The position numbers and the translations under genes were made by a program. From Acidimicrobiales bacterium (GTDB taxonomy: Bacteria > Actinomycetota > Acidimicrobiia > Acidimicrobiales > SZUA-35), in contig JAHDDW010000001.1 in the NCBI GenBank assembly GCA_020629155.1, forward strand, positions 156,454 to 220,453: a stretch of DNA of 64,000 bases, in the 5' to 3' direction. Of the stretch, positions 44,761 to 53,036 are shown piece after piece. Below the pieces are notes generated by a model, which was given only the letters and a program-made list of their open reading frames with translations, had not been told where the DNA came from and ran no database searches. How positions within the stretch are numbered: the stretch's first letter is position 1; each line of letters opens with the position of its first letter.

Positions 44761-44775
44761 ATAGAATCATTCTCA
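44761..44775. promoter_or_regulatory. Fur/Zur-type operator before the ZrgA-like gene
   Basis: ATAGAATCATTCTCA is a 7-1-7 inverted repeat with a perfect inner AGAAT-C-ATTCT palindrome, the shape of Fur-family boxes. It overlaps a TAGAAT -10 element and ends 2 nt before the ATG at 44778, an ideal place for repression. The zinc-linked genes behind it favour Zur. Confidence 0.6.
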
Positions 44776-44777
44776 TT

Positions 44778-45407
44778 ATGGACAATTTATCGAAAATTTT
44801 TGTACTCGTTTTTGCTTTCCTAGGCACAATTGGCATAGCAGCTTGTGGCTCAGAGAGCGATCCTGCTGCTAGTTCGGTTAGTTCAGCAAGCACTGTAGAG
44901 AGTGTCACCACGCAAGATAGTGACGGTGATAAGGAAAAAGAAGATGATCACGATGATGATAAAAAAAGCGGACTTAGCGCTCATGAACACGGAGCTGCCG
45001 AGCTGACCGTCGCATGGACTGAAGACAGCGTCGTTATTGACTTGATCAGCCCAACCCAAAACATTTTCGGTTTCGAAAATGAAGCTACCACCGAAGAAGA
45101 AAAAACTGTTGTCGAAGATCGCACAAAAGCGTTGACCGCTCCAGGCATTGTAGCCATTAATGACGAAGCAGGTTGCGAACTCGATGGTGACGCTTCCACT
45201 GAACTGGAATATGAAGGAAGCCACGCCGAGATAACAGCCTCTTGGGAATACACTTGCGACAACCCAGATGAAATTAGCCAGCTTGAAACCGCTGAGCTCT
45301 TCAACGAATTTCCGAAACTTGAAGATCTCGATGTGCAATGGGCATCCGAAGCAGGACAGTCGTCAGCAGAACTTACACCTGATTCGACACGTCTTGCTCT
45401 AAGCTGA
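44778..45407 (+). CDS. ZrgA-like (DUF2796) zinc-binding lipoprotein
   Basis: The 209-residue lipoprotein has signal peptide MDNLSKIFVLVFAFLGTIGIAACGS (lipobox) and an Asp/Lys/His-rich linker (KEKEDDHDDDKKSG) likely to bind metal. Its DUF2796 domain begins SAHEHGAAELTVAWTEDSVVIDLISPTQNIFGFE. DUF2796 proteins are the first genes of Vibrio zrg zinc-acquisition clusters. The track start at 44739 lies 13 codons upstream of the signal peptide; the ATG at 44778 is preferred because it follows the Fur/Zur box. It is the first gene of a four-gene operon. Confidence 0.8.
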   Translation: MDNLSKIFVLVFAFLGTIGIAACGSESDPAASSVSSASTVESVTTQDSDGDKEKEDDHDDDKKSGLSAHEHGAAELTVAWTEDSVVIDLISPTQNIFGFENEATTEEEKTVVEDRTKALTAPGIVAINDEAGCELDGDASTELEYEGSHAEITASWEYTCDNPDEISQLETAELFNEFPKLEDLDVQWASEAGQSSAELTPDSTRLALS

Positions 45408-45411
45408 GTAC

Positions 45412-46131
45412 GTGACCGTTTCTGATCCTGCTGTTATCGATCTAGACCACGTTACCTTTCGCTGGCCAGGTCAAGAAACCGATACGGTCGCGATCGAAGA
45501 GTTACAGCTGCAATCAGGTGAGCATTTGTTTGTTCGCGGGCCGAGCGGCAGCGGCAAAACAACCTTTTTGAACTTGTTGGCAGGTATCAATCTGCCGACA
45601 GGTGGCAAAATCCGTCTGTTGGGAACCGACCTTGCTTCGTTGTCGCCCAGCAAACGGGACCGATTTAGGGCAGACCATATCGGCGTTGTTTTTCAGCAGT
45701 TCAACCTGCTGCCGTATCTCACGATGCTAGAGAACGTTACGCTTTCATGCGCATTCTCTCCACGCAAAAAGGCTCACGCCGTCAAATCTTGTGACATCGC
45801 CGCTAGTGCACGCCATCTTTTGCGATCATTGAACCTGGCTGATGAGCTACACAACGCATCGGTGAGTAAATTAAGCGTCGGACAGCAACAACGTGTTGCT
45901 GTTGCGCGAGCGCTTATCGGCGGTCCTGAAATTCTTATTGCCGACGAACCAACATCAGCACTCGATGCTGACAACCGAGATCGATTTCTTGATCTACTGT
46001 TTCAAGAAGTTGAAGCCAAAAGTTGCACCCTTGTCTTTGTCAGTCACGACCAACAACTTGCAAAGCGATTCACACGCTCTATCGAACTGACCGAAGCTAG
46101 CAGCGATCGCACATCAGGAGGCGAGCAATGA
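45412..46131 (+). CDS. ABC transporter ATPase (LolD/MacB type) of the Zrg-like cluster
   Basis: The 239-residue ATPase starts with GTG. It has Walker A GPSGSGKTTFLNLLAG, a QFNLLPYLTMLENV Q-loop region, signature KLSVGQQQRVAVARAL, Walker B ILIADEPTSALD and FVSHDQQLA. This is the LolD/MacB subfamily that pairs with FtsX-like permeases. It starts 4 nt after the lipoprotein gene and overlaps the permease gene by 4 nt. Confidence 0.92.
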   Translation: MTVSDPAVIDLDHVTFRWPGQETDTVAIEELQLQSGEHLFVRGPSGSGKTTFLNLLAGINLPTGGKIRLLGTDLASLSPSKRDRFRADHIGVVFQQFNLLPYLTMLENVTLSCAFSPRKKAHAVKSCDIAASARHLLRSLNLADELHNASVSKLSVGQQQRVAVARALIGGPEILIADEPTSALDADNRDRFLDLLFQEVEAKSCTLVFVSHDQQLAKRFTRSIELTEASSDRTSGGEQ

Positions 46132-47384
46132 CACTGCTGCGACTAGCGTTAAAAAGCGCACGATTTCGGCGTGTCAGCCTGCTGTTGACAGTTCTCTCTA
46201 TTGCAATTAGTGTGACGCTGCTTCTGGGGGTCGACAAAACAAATAAGGAAGCAAAAAGCAGCTTACTTAACACCGTTTCTGAAACTGACCTTATTGTCGG
46301 TGCGAGAAGCGGACCAACAAATCTATTGCTTTACAGCGTTTTTCGTGTTGGTAATGCAACAAACAATGTCAGCTGGGAAACCTATGAAGAATTAGCAGCA
46401 ATGGAAGAAATCGCCTGGACGGTGCCGATTTCGCTCGGAGATTCGCATCGCGGTTTTCGTGTTATGGGCACAACAGGCGACTACTTTGAGCATTACCGTT
46501 ACGGTGATAAACAGCCGCTCACCCTGAAAAATGGCAAACAGTTCGATGAGGTGTATGACACAGTGCTTGGAGCCGACGTCGCTCGTAGCCTTGGCTACAG
46601 CGTTGGCGACAAAATTGTTTTGTCACACGGCTTAGTCTCAGCCGATTTCGCCGATCACAAAGACAAACCTTTTACGGTCGTTGGTATTTTAGAAAAAACT
46701 GGAACCCCAGTAGATCGCACTGTGCATGTCAGCCTTGCAGGCATTGAAGCTATTCACATCGATTGGCAAGGTGGTGCACGATCGGCGGTGCAACTTGATG
46801 CGCAGCAGGCGCTGCAATTCGACCTCACCCCAACATCGATCACTGCGTTTATGGTCGGACTGGAAAATAAAGCCTTTACCTTTCGCGTGCAACGCGAAAT
46901 CAACGAGTATAACGACGAACCAATGTCGGCTATTATCCCTGGCGCAACGTTGGCCGAGTTCTGGCGAACAATTTCGACTATCGAACAAATCTTGTTTGTA
47001 ATCTCAGGTTTCGTGCTCGTTGCTGGGCTTCTTGGCATGTTAACCACGATTCTCTCGACGTTGAACGAACGGCGCCGAGAAATTGCCGTGTTACGAGCGA
47101 TTGGTGCACGAGCAATCCACGTGGTATTGTTGATCTTGTTGGAGATACTACTTGTAGTATTTGCTGGCTGCGTAGCGGGAGTAGCAATGTTATATGGCTT
47201 GTTAGCTGTTGGACGACCAATCATAGCTGATCGTTTTGGTGTGAACCTAGCATATTCTTGGCTTGACCAGACCCAGCTGACCATACTAGTTAGTGTCATT
47301 CTCGGCGCTGTTCTGGTAGGTTTAATACCAGCATTTATTGCATACCGCAGGTCCTTGCAGGACGGACTGGCCCTAAAGGTGTAG
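46128..47384 (+). CDS. FtsX-like ABC permease of the Zrg-like cluster
   Basis: The 418-residue protein has the MacB/FtsX topology: one N-terminal helix (VSLLLTVLSIAISVTLLLGV), a large extracytoplasmic domain of about 240 residues, and three C-terminal helices (LFVISGFVLVAGLLGMLTTIL, VVLLILLEILLVVFAGCVAG, LTILVSVILGAVLVGLIPAF). The NERRREIAVLRAIGAR segment is the coupling helix typical of the family. Such mechanotransmission transporters usually move lipoproteins or ligands in the envelope rather than import ions directly. Confidence 0.9.
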   Translation: MTLLRLALKSARFRRVSLLLTVLSIAISVTLLLGVDKTNKEAKSSLLNTVSETDLIVGARSGPTNLLLYSVFRVGNATNNVSWETYEELAAMEEIAWTVPISLGDSHRGFRVMGTTGDYFEHYRYGDKQPLTLKNGKQFDEVYDTVLGADVARSLGYSVGDKIVLSHGLVSADFADHKDKPFTVVGILEKTGTPVDRTVHVSLAGIEAIHIDWQGGARSAVQLDAQQALQFDLTPTSITAFMVGLENKAFTFRVQREINEYNDEPMSAIIPGATLAEFWRTISTIEQILFVISGFVLVAGLLGMLTTILSTLNERRREIAVLRAIGARAIHVVLLILLEILLVVFAGCVAGVAMLYGLLAVGRPIIADRFGVNLAYSWLDQTQLTILVSVILGAVLVGLIPAFIAYRRSLQDGLALKV

Positions 47385-47391
47385 ACGCTTT

Positions 47392-48099
47392 ATGACGATA
47401 CCAAACTCAGTGAACTATGAGAAACCACAGAACATCCGCTCGAAGTGCAAACTAACAATAGCGGCACTACTGGCGTTGTGCCTTACCGCTGCTAGCTGTG
47501 GTATTAGTGATGCAAAAACTGCAGAAGGAACTACACTGGGGGCGCAAAATGCTCCTGAACATGGCGATTCTATAGATGCATGGCTTGATCCTGATGCAAC
47601 GTCTAAACCAGTAGAGGTTCCAGCTGGCCACGAGCTATTTGAATGGGAAGATTTAACACCGCCTGGGTCTTCTGGCGAAGCTATCTATAACCGCTATGAG
47701 GAACGACTAGCTGCCGTTGAAATTGGCTCTCCAGAATCTAATGCGCTCTATGCAGAAATGCAGGCTGAGGCAGACAGCGAAGGTGAGGCAATCAATACTG
47801 AACTTGATGGCAAAAAAATCCATATGGGTGGTTTTGTCACGCCGTTGAGTTATGACGATGACGTTGTTACCGAATTTCTACTTGTTCCCTATTTCGGTGC
47901 CTGCATACACGTGCCAGCACCACCGCCTAACCAAACCATAATGGTTAAACTCGCCGAAGGCGAATCAATGTCGATTGAAGATACCTGGGGCGCAGTTTGG
48001 ATCACAGGCACACTCACCGCAACGTCAGCGACCACGGACTTAGCAGAAGCTGGCTACACAATAACTGGAGCTACAAGCACGATTAGCGAAGGTTATTAG
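47392..48099 (+). CDS. DUF3299 lipoprotein of the Zrg-like cluster
   Basis: The 235-residue protein has a type II signal peptide (LLALCLTAASC) after a 20-residue basic start, and a C-terminal DUF3299 domain with the signature MGGFVTPLSYDDDVVTEFLLVPYFGACIHVPAPPPNQ. DUF3299 proteins accompany DUF2796 and LolD/FtsX genes in zinc-regulated clusters. The conserved Cys and His in GACIHVP are possible metal ligands. It is the last gene of the operon, 7 nt after the permease. Confidence 0.83.
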   Translation: MTIPNSVNYEKPQNIRSKCKLTIAALLALCLTAASCGISDAKTAEGTTLGAQNAPEHGDSIDAWLDPDATSKPVEVPAGHELFEWEDLTPPGSSGEAIYNRYEERLAAVEIGSPESNALYAEMQAEADSEGEAINTELDGKKIHMGGFVTPLSYDDDVVTEFLLVPYFGACIHVPAPPPNQTIMVKLAEGESMSIEDTWGAVWITGTLTATSATTDLAEAGYTITGATSTISEGY

Positions 48100-48171
48100 G
48101 TCCTGTCAAAGCTCTTTTGAAACTTATACAAGCTAGTGCCAGCTGCGCTAACCATATCAGAAAGTAGCTGT

Positions 48172-48183
48172 TAGTCTATTGCT
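48172..48183 (+). promoter_or_regulatory. -10 box of the HAD phosphatase gene (leaderless type)
   Basis: TAGTCT is followed by 6 nt and the ATG at 48184. Confidence 0.4.
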
Positions 48184-48861
48184 ATGGACGCAACTTCTGG
48201 TGTGAAAGAATACGATCTCTATCTTTGGGACTTTGACGGCACGCTTGTCGATAGCCATAGCGCTGTTTGCGCTAACATGACTCGCGCGATTGAAGGCATG
48301 TTTGGCGAAGCAGTTGACAGTGAACGGGTTACAAAACTAGTTACACAAGGTTTGTCTCTTGAAGAAACGCTTCAGGCGGCCAGTGACCGCACCTATACGC
48401 CTGATGAGCTGACATCGCTTGCGAAAACCTATCGTGCCACCTACTCAGATACTGCTGAAGATATTGTCGACGTTTTTCCTGGAGCCGCACAAACTGTTGA
48501 ATCATTAGCAGCCAAAGGCAAGACTCAAGTAATCGTCACGCAGAAAACATCGCATCTTGTCACGCCCACGTTGAAGAAATTTCAGCTTGAAGCATATTTT
48601 CCTACTATCTTTGGTGTCACTCCTGAGCGGCCACCTAAGCCCGATGCTGCACTTTATGTGAAACATATAGCACCGCTCTTCCCAGAAGTCGGAGCCGAAA
48701 GAACTGTAATGATCGGTGACAGCAAATCAGACGCGCGCTTTGCGCACAACGCTGGACTCGACTTTGCATGGGCAAGCTGGGGATCGCATGGCAACACAGA
48801 CGAGCAACAAGAACTCGCAACACATGTTCTGACTTCGCCGCAAGAGATCGCGAACTTCTAA
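48184..48861 (+). CDS. HAD-superfamily phosphatase (phosphoglycolate phosphatase-like)
   Basis: The 225-residue hydrolase has motif I LWDFDGTLVDSH, a helical cap (residues about 20-90), motif II around QVIVTQKTS, a motif III lysine in RPPKPDAAL and motif IV MIGDSKSDARFA. This layout fits Gph/PpaX-like phosphatases acting on small phosphorylated metabolites. It is a monocistronic gene after the zinc cluster. The true substrate cannot be read from sequence. Confidence 0.85.
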   Translation: MDATSGVKEYDLYLWDFDGTLVDSHSAVCANMTRAIEGMFGEAVDSERVTKLVTQGLSLEETLQAASDRTYTPDELTSLAKTYRATYSDTAEDIVDVFPGAAQTVESLAAKGKTQVIVTQKTSHLVTPTLKKFQLEAYFPTIFGVTPERPPKPDAALYVKHIAPLFPEVGAERTVMIGDSKSDARFAHNAGLDFAWASWGSHGNTDEQQELATHVLTSPQEIANF

Positions 48862-48958
48862 TGAAACAACGCATTGCGATTGTTATGGATGAAACCGAGA
48901 ATTTTTTGAACGGCATACGGCCAAGTATCGCTCTGGCATCAAGTGTGTCGGTGACGGG

Positions 48959-49020
48959 TTGTCATTCCCACGAAAGCAGGAATCTCTGTTGGACAAGATC
49001 CCCGATTTCTCGGGGATGAC
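48959..49020. repeat. REP-like palindromic element
   Basis: GTCATTCCCACGAAAGCAGG (48961) is followed by a hairpin ATCCCCGATTTCTCGGGGAT (8-bp stem, 48998-49017) and GAC. It resembles widespread CATTCCCGCGAAAGCGGGAAT-type extragenic repeats and shares 16 bp with 44688-44708. It sits in the 299-nt gap between the HAD and sigma-factor genes; no other feature is seen there. Confidence 0.6.
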
Positions 49021-49160
49021 CAAACCAGCGGCCAAGCGAACAACCCCAAACTAACACAAAGCCAGAAAAGAGCCTACAAACAAGATAAGGGTTAACAGGA
49101 AACTTCTGAAACCTTGTAAACGTTTTGCTTCACCGCTGCGTGTGTATCTATGTGAAGGCG

Positions 49161-49739
49161 ATGACAACACATCTGACAGGTGAACCGGCGATGGGGTTCG
49201 CAGCGAAGGGAGATACCCTCAGTGCTGTGAACTTTTATCAAACGTTCGAGGCACTTTTCGTGGCCGAATACTCAAAAATGGTGGCTTTAGCGGCTGCTGT
49301 TTCAGGTGATCGTTCACAAGCAGAAGATATAGCGCAAGAAGCTTTTAGCAAACTCAACAAAAACTGGGATCAGGTTAGCCGTTATGAGAAACCTGGAGCC
49401 TGGATGCGAAGAGTCACTATCAATCTTGCGTTATCAAAGAAGCGCAAATTGAAGGCTGAAAGCAAAGCACTTCTTGGTTTGCAGTCAGATGCTGCAAGAC
49501 AAGGTTCGCAAAGCACCTTTGTATCGCGTAAACGCGATGATCAACATGTGTGGGCAGTAGTCAAAAAACTTCCCAAAATGCAACGATCAGTTATAGCGCT
49601 GCATTATTTGGAAGATTTGTCTTTAAAAGATATCGCTTCTGTCCTAGAAATTTCGCCGTCAACTGCAAGAGTTCATCTGCACAGGGCTCGTCAATCGCTT
49701 CACATTCAACTAGCCAAAGCTACGGAAAGTGCAACATGA
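49161..49739 (+). CDS. ECF-type RNA polymerase sigma factor
   Basis: The sigma-70 family protein of 192 residues has region 2 (YSKMVALAAAVSGDRSQAEDIAQEAFSKLNKNW ... PGAWMRRVTINLAL) and region 4 (VKKLPKMQRSVIALHYLEDLSLKDIASVLEISPSTARVHLHRARQ). The ATG at 49161 is preferred to 49125 because a GAAGG precedes it; 49191 is also possible. It overlaps the next gene by 4 nt, which encodes its likely membrane partner. The pair should control an envelope or stress regulon. Confidence 0.92.
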   Translation: MTTHLTGEPAMGFAAKGDTLSAVNFYQTFEALFVAEYSKMVALAAAVSGDRSQAEDIAQEAFSKLNKNWDQVSRYEKPGAWMRRVTINLALSKKRKLKAESKALLGLQSDAARQGSQSTFVSRKRDDQHVWAVVKKLPKMQRSVIALHYLEDLSLKDIASVLEISPSTARVHLHRARQSLHIQLAKATESAT

Positions 49740-51175
49740 CTGAACACAACGATAAAGATAACAAGATCGTTCGTTCTACTTTCGATACTTTGCGTAGCGA
49801 TAGCGAAGGAGTGGACACGATGAAAGCTTTACGAAACGTACGAGATGGTGCTGTCAGCAAGCAACGTTGGCTCAGACCAGCAATTGGCGTTGCTTCAGTT
49901 GCTATCATCGGTGCGGTGGGAGCGCTTACCTATCAACTCTCTCAAGACGACTCTTCGACTAGGACCAATTCTGCTAGCCAGGCAACAGATGAACGGCCAG
50001 CATCAATTGATGTGAGCACGTGTGTAAACAATGCCCAGGTGACAATCGAAGGCGCGCAAGACCGTAAAGCTGCCGATCTGATCCCTAGAGAATGGGAGGG
50101 GCAAGGCTCAGTCGCAGGAACGGTGAAGACAAAAGATGGAGTCACAACATTTAACGCTGACGGATACAGCTTGGCTCTTCACGAGCCAGATGATTTTGTG
50201 ACGTTGGAATGCACAATCTGGACAGGAGACGAGCCGGCTCCATCGACAGCCAGGGCAAGCGACAGCGCAGAGAACACAATCGGCGAAGAAACTTCTTCGG
50301 CAACAGATGTCGACAGCGAAAAAGAGCCTGTTTCTCCTTCAACATCATTTGCAGATCTTCCATGCGGCGACCAACGACGAGAAGAAGGCACAGCAGCCAA
50401 CAGCGTCGATCATATTTTCTCTATCGAAAACCTAACCTCCGCGACATGTCGACGCACCGTTGTGACCTTTGGCAAAGCTGGTTCTTCTGGCGAGGCGGGT
50501 TCAGTTCAACCAGGGCTGCTAAACGCCGTTGCTGATGAAGGCGAAGCTCTCCGCTTTGACTTGCCAAGAACATGGCGAGTTGACGATGGCAGCCTTTTCG
50601 AGGTCTACGACAATTTCGATAGGTTCTCCGCAACAGGCAACGGCTTTGTCGCTGTTATCGCAGACGGTGCACGCAACCCGTATCTTTATGTTGACCAAGG
50701 GAATGTTTCAACTACGACCTATGCCGTGCTAGCTAACCCTGCCCGTCTTATTATTGATACAAGAATCTCAGCTGCAACGGCGAGGCCTAGCACCTCTGGC
50801 GGGGTCTACGTCCAAAAACTTAGCACTGGCGAAGAAATTGGCGACTGCTGTGCGGTCATAAACGGTTTCGCCGCCCAGTTCGAAGGTGTAGGCATCGTCG
50901 AGCTTCGTAAAGATGAACCAGGTGCTGGTATCGGCGAAGGTGAACTTGTTGAGGCAGACTGGTATGGTAAATCGCTGACCTCGGCACAGAAACCTGTCGA
51001 GAACGTTTCCTCTGTCAGCTATATGGCAGGCGCCAACTGGCTATGGGCTCCGTTCTCGCTTGAAGTAGACAACATCCCTGCTGATGACTATAAGTTTGTC
51101 TTTGTTAACGATGCACTAGAGCGAACCGAGTTACAGCCTGGCGACATCCATGAAGTCAAATTTACTGTGGGTTAA
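49736..51175 (+). CDS. Membrane protein coupled to the ECF sigma factor (putative anti-sigma with large outer domain)
   Basis: The 479-residue protein has a cytoplasmic N-terminus of about 45 residues (KIVRSTFDTLRSDSEGVDTMKALRNVRDGA), one membrane helix (PAIGVASVAIIGAVGALTYQL), a Ser/Thr/Glu-rich linker (about residues 165-210) and beta-rich extracytoplasmic domains. The coupling by ATGA and the topology fit a transmembrane anti-sigma or sigma-linked sensor, but no zinc HxxxCxxC motif is seen. The 541-residue track ORF is an upstream extension inside the sigma gene and is rejected. Confidence 0.75.
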   Translation: MTEHNDKDNKIVRSTFDTLRSDSEGVDTMKALRNVRDGAVSKQRWLRPAIGVASVAIIGAVGALTYQLSQDDSSTRTNSASQATDERPASIDVSTCVNNAQVTIEGAQDRKAADLIPREWEGQGSVAGTVKTKDGVTTFNADGYSLALHEPDDFVTLECTIWTGDEPAPSTARASDSAENTIGEETSSATDVDSEKEPVSPSTSFADLPCGDQRREEGTAANSVDHIFSIENLTSATCRRTVVTFGKAGSSGEAGSVQPGLLNAVADEGEALRFDLPRTWRVDDGSLFEVYDNFDRFSATGNGFVAVIADGARNPYLYVDQGNVSTTTYAVLANPARLIIDTRISAATARPSTSGGVYVQKLSTGEEIGDCCAVINGFAAQFEGVGIVELRKDEPGAGIGEGELVEADWYGKSLTSAQKPVENVSSVSYMAGANWLWAPFSLEVDNIPADDYKFVFVNDALERTELQPGDIHEVKFTVG

Positions 51176-51390
51176 CTGCTGAATAACCCTACGCCATTAT
51201 TCGATATTAAAAGATTTTAAGCGGACTGGAAATCATCAGCTGATAGTTTTGATTTCTCGACAGTGAATCTTTTAATGCAATACTTCTGAATAGTCGAGAT
51301 ATTGCCAAAGAATCGAAAGTTGGAACGCCTCTCCTGATGTTCCCGTAACAGTTTAGGGGTTTCCCCTATACAGGAAAAGCTGGTTTAGCC

Positions 51391-51403
51391 TATATTTATA
51401 TAT
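51391..51403 (+). promoter_or_regulatory. -10 box of the acidic-protein gene (leaderless type)
   Basis: TATATT (51391-51396) is followed by 7 nt and the ATG at 51404. The 228-nt region upstream has no other clear signal. Confidence 0.45.
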
Positions 51404-51997
51404 ATGAGTTTACGCGATGTTATCGATGCCGAATTGAAGCGCACAGGCGAGTCTTCTTTGGCAAGCGCGTTAGAAACAGCTGGTTTCGCTGATGTTGACG
51501 CAACATTGGTGAATGAAGCACTGCTTCATTATGCACAAAGCGCACCACTTGAACAAGCTGACAGTTTAGAACAGCTTGTTACTAACTATCATCGGCAAAG
51601 TGTTGGCATCGCTCACCAAGATACAGCTTTTGCTGATGACCCATTCAATCTCGACGCTCCGCTTAACCAATGGCTATCCGAAGAAGACCCAGCAGTGCTT
51701 GACAATCTCGATGAGTACGACATAACCGAGCTAGATCTTGAAACCACAAGCATGACACATAGCGATCTTGCAAACGCTACAGAAACCATAGAATTTGGTT
51801 CAGGAGCTGAGACAGCTGCTACAGGCGAGCTATCTGAGCCTGACGTTAACTTGCACTTTGAGGTCACGCCAGCATGGGATGCTGACGTTACAGAACCTAC
51901 CCTGATTCCAGAAACCATTACAGAAAACGCCGTTGTTGCATTCGCTGATGTCGACAGTGACGACGCCTCAGATCTTGATGACATAGACTTTGACTAA
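51404..51997 (+). CDS. Acidic hypothetical protein
   Basis: The 197-residue, very acidic protein has a helical N-terminal 70 residues (MSLRDVIDAELKRTGESSLASALETAGF ... YAQSAPLEQADSLEQLVTNYHRQS) and an Asp/Glu/Thr-rich, probably disordered rest ending in ADVDSDDASDLDDIDFD. No signal peptide, membrane helix or known family. It overlaps the start of the RNA methyltransferase gene by 8 nt, so they are co-expressed. Confidence 0.7.
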   Translation: MSLRDVIDAELKRTGESSLASALETAGFADVDATLVNEALLHYAQSAPLEQADSLEQLVTNYHRQSVGIAHQDTAFADDPFNLDAPLNQWLSEEDPAVLDNLDEYDITELDLETTSMTHSDLANATETIEFGSGAETAATGELSEPDVNLHFEVTPAWDADVTEPTLIPETITENAVVAFADVDSDDASDLDDIDFD

Positions 51998-53036
51998 ACT
52001 CGCTGCTTCGCCTCAACCACATTGTCCAGTGCAAGAAACCTGTGGCGGCTGTCCTTTGCTGCATATACCCAGAGAAACTGAGCTTGAACACAAGCGTAGT
52101 CAAATCGAAACAGCTTTTCGCCAAGTAGGTAGTGGCGTAGCAGTCGATTCGCCAGTGTACGCACCAAATCGCAGCGGCTATCGCAACCGCCATAGAATGG
52201 CTGTCACCGATGGTATCGTCCACTTTTTTAACCAGGTGAAAGCTGGAGGTTGTCTCACGCTGCGACCAGCACTTTGGAACGCTTTGCAACATATCCAATC
52301 TGTCAGCAAAGCTGACACTACTCTCTTTACAAACGTAGATCATCTTGAGGTTCGGGTCAGTGATGAACCCACAAGTGTCGGGCTGCGTCTTACTATCAAC
52401 TCGAAACATTCGAAGCCTCACAGCTGGGAATCGCTTCGAATAGCGCTAGGTGACACGTGGCGAATCGCAACACATGACGAAGATACACAACCGACGCTTC
52501 GTTATGATCTAGGCAATGGAGTCACCAGTGACGTGCCTCTTAACTCATTTGTTCAAATTAATTCGGCTGTCAACAGGCTTTTACTACACCATGTTGTCGA
52601 GACAGCGCAGCAACATAACCTTCAAACCTTTCTAGACCTTTACGCCGGCGCTGGCAATGTAAGTCTGCCGTTACTTGCTCTTGGCATGTCTGGCACAGCA
52701 ATAGAACGAAGTAACTCTGCCATCAATGCTTTAGCACAACACCAATTGACACAGAAGCTAGAGGTCTTTTCTGGCGATGTGCACAACTCATTGCAACAGC
52801 TACAACCAGTAGATCTTGTTGTATGCAATCCGCCGAGAAGTGGCATCAAACAAGGCTACGGCAGCATTGCCTCGTTAGCTTCAAAGATAGTGCTACTCGT
52901 CAGTTGCAACCCAGAGACGTTAGCGGCAGACAGTACCCATCTACTCCCCTACGGGTTCTCGCTAGAACAGCTCACACCTTTTGATATGTTCCCAGGCACA
53001 AACCATGTCGAAACAGTTGCCGTACTTACCCGCTAG
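51990..53036 (+). CDS. TrmA/RlmD-family RNA uracil-C5 methyltransferase
   Basis: The 348-residue protein has an N-terminal Fe-S motif CPVQETCGGC (C-x5-C-x2-C), SAM-binding FLDLYAGAGNVSLPLL, the catalytic-region VVCNPPRSGI, the nucleophilic Cys in LLVSCNPETLAAD and the Glu near the C-terminus in FPGTNHVETVAVL. These define RumA/TrmA enzymes, which make 5-methyluridine in rRNA or tRNA. The N-terminal TRAM domain seems absent or very reduced, so the protein is shorter than typical RlmD. It converges with the next gene by a 4-nt overlap. Confidence 0.88.
   Translation: MTKLAASPQPHCPVQETCGGCPLLHIPRETELEHKRSQIETAFRQVGSGVAVDSPVYAPNRSGYRNRHRMAVTDGIVHFFNQVKAGGCLTLRPALWNALQHIQSVSKADTTLFTNVDHLEVRVSDEPTSVGLRLTINSKHSKPHSWESLRIALGDTWRIATHDEDTQPTLRYDLGNGVTSDVPLNSFVQINSAVNRLLLHHVVETAQQHNLQTFLDLYAGAGNVSLPLLALGMSGTAIERSNSAINALAQHQLTQKLEVFSGDVHNSLQQLQPVDLVVCNPPRSGIKQGYGSIASLASKIVLLVSCNPETLAADSTHLLPYGFSLEQLTPFDMFPGTNHVETVAVLTR

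Noticed and set aside
49550-49735. N-terminal extension of the 541-residue ORF
   Set aside because: It lies out of frame within the sigma-factor gene; the ATG at 49736 overlaps the sigma stop in the usual ATGA manner.
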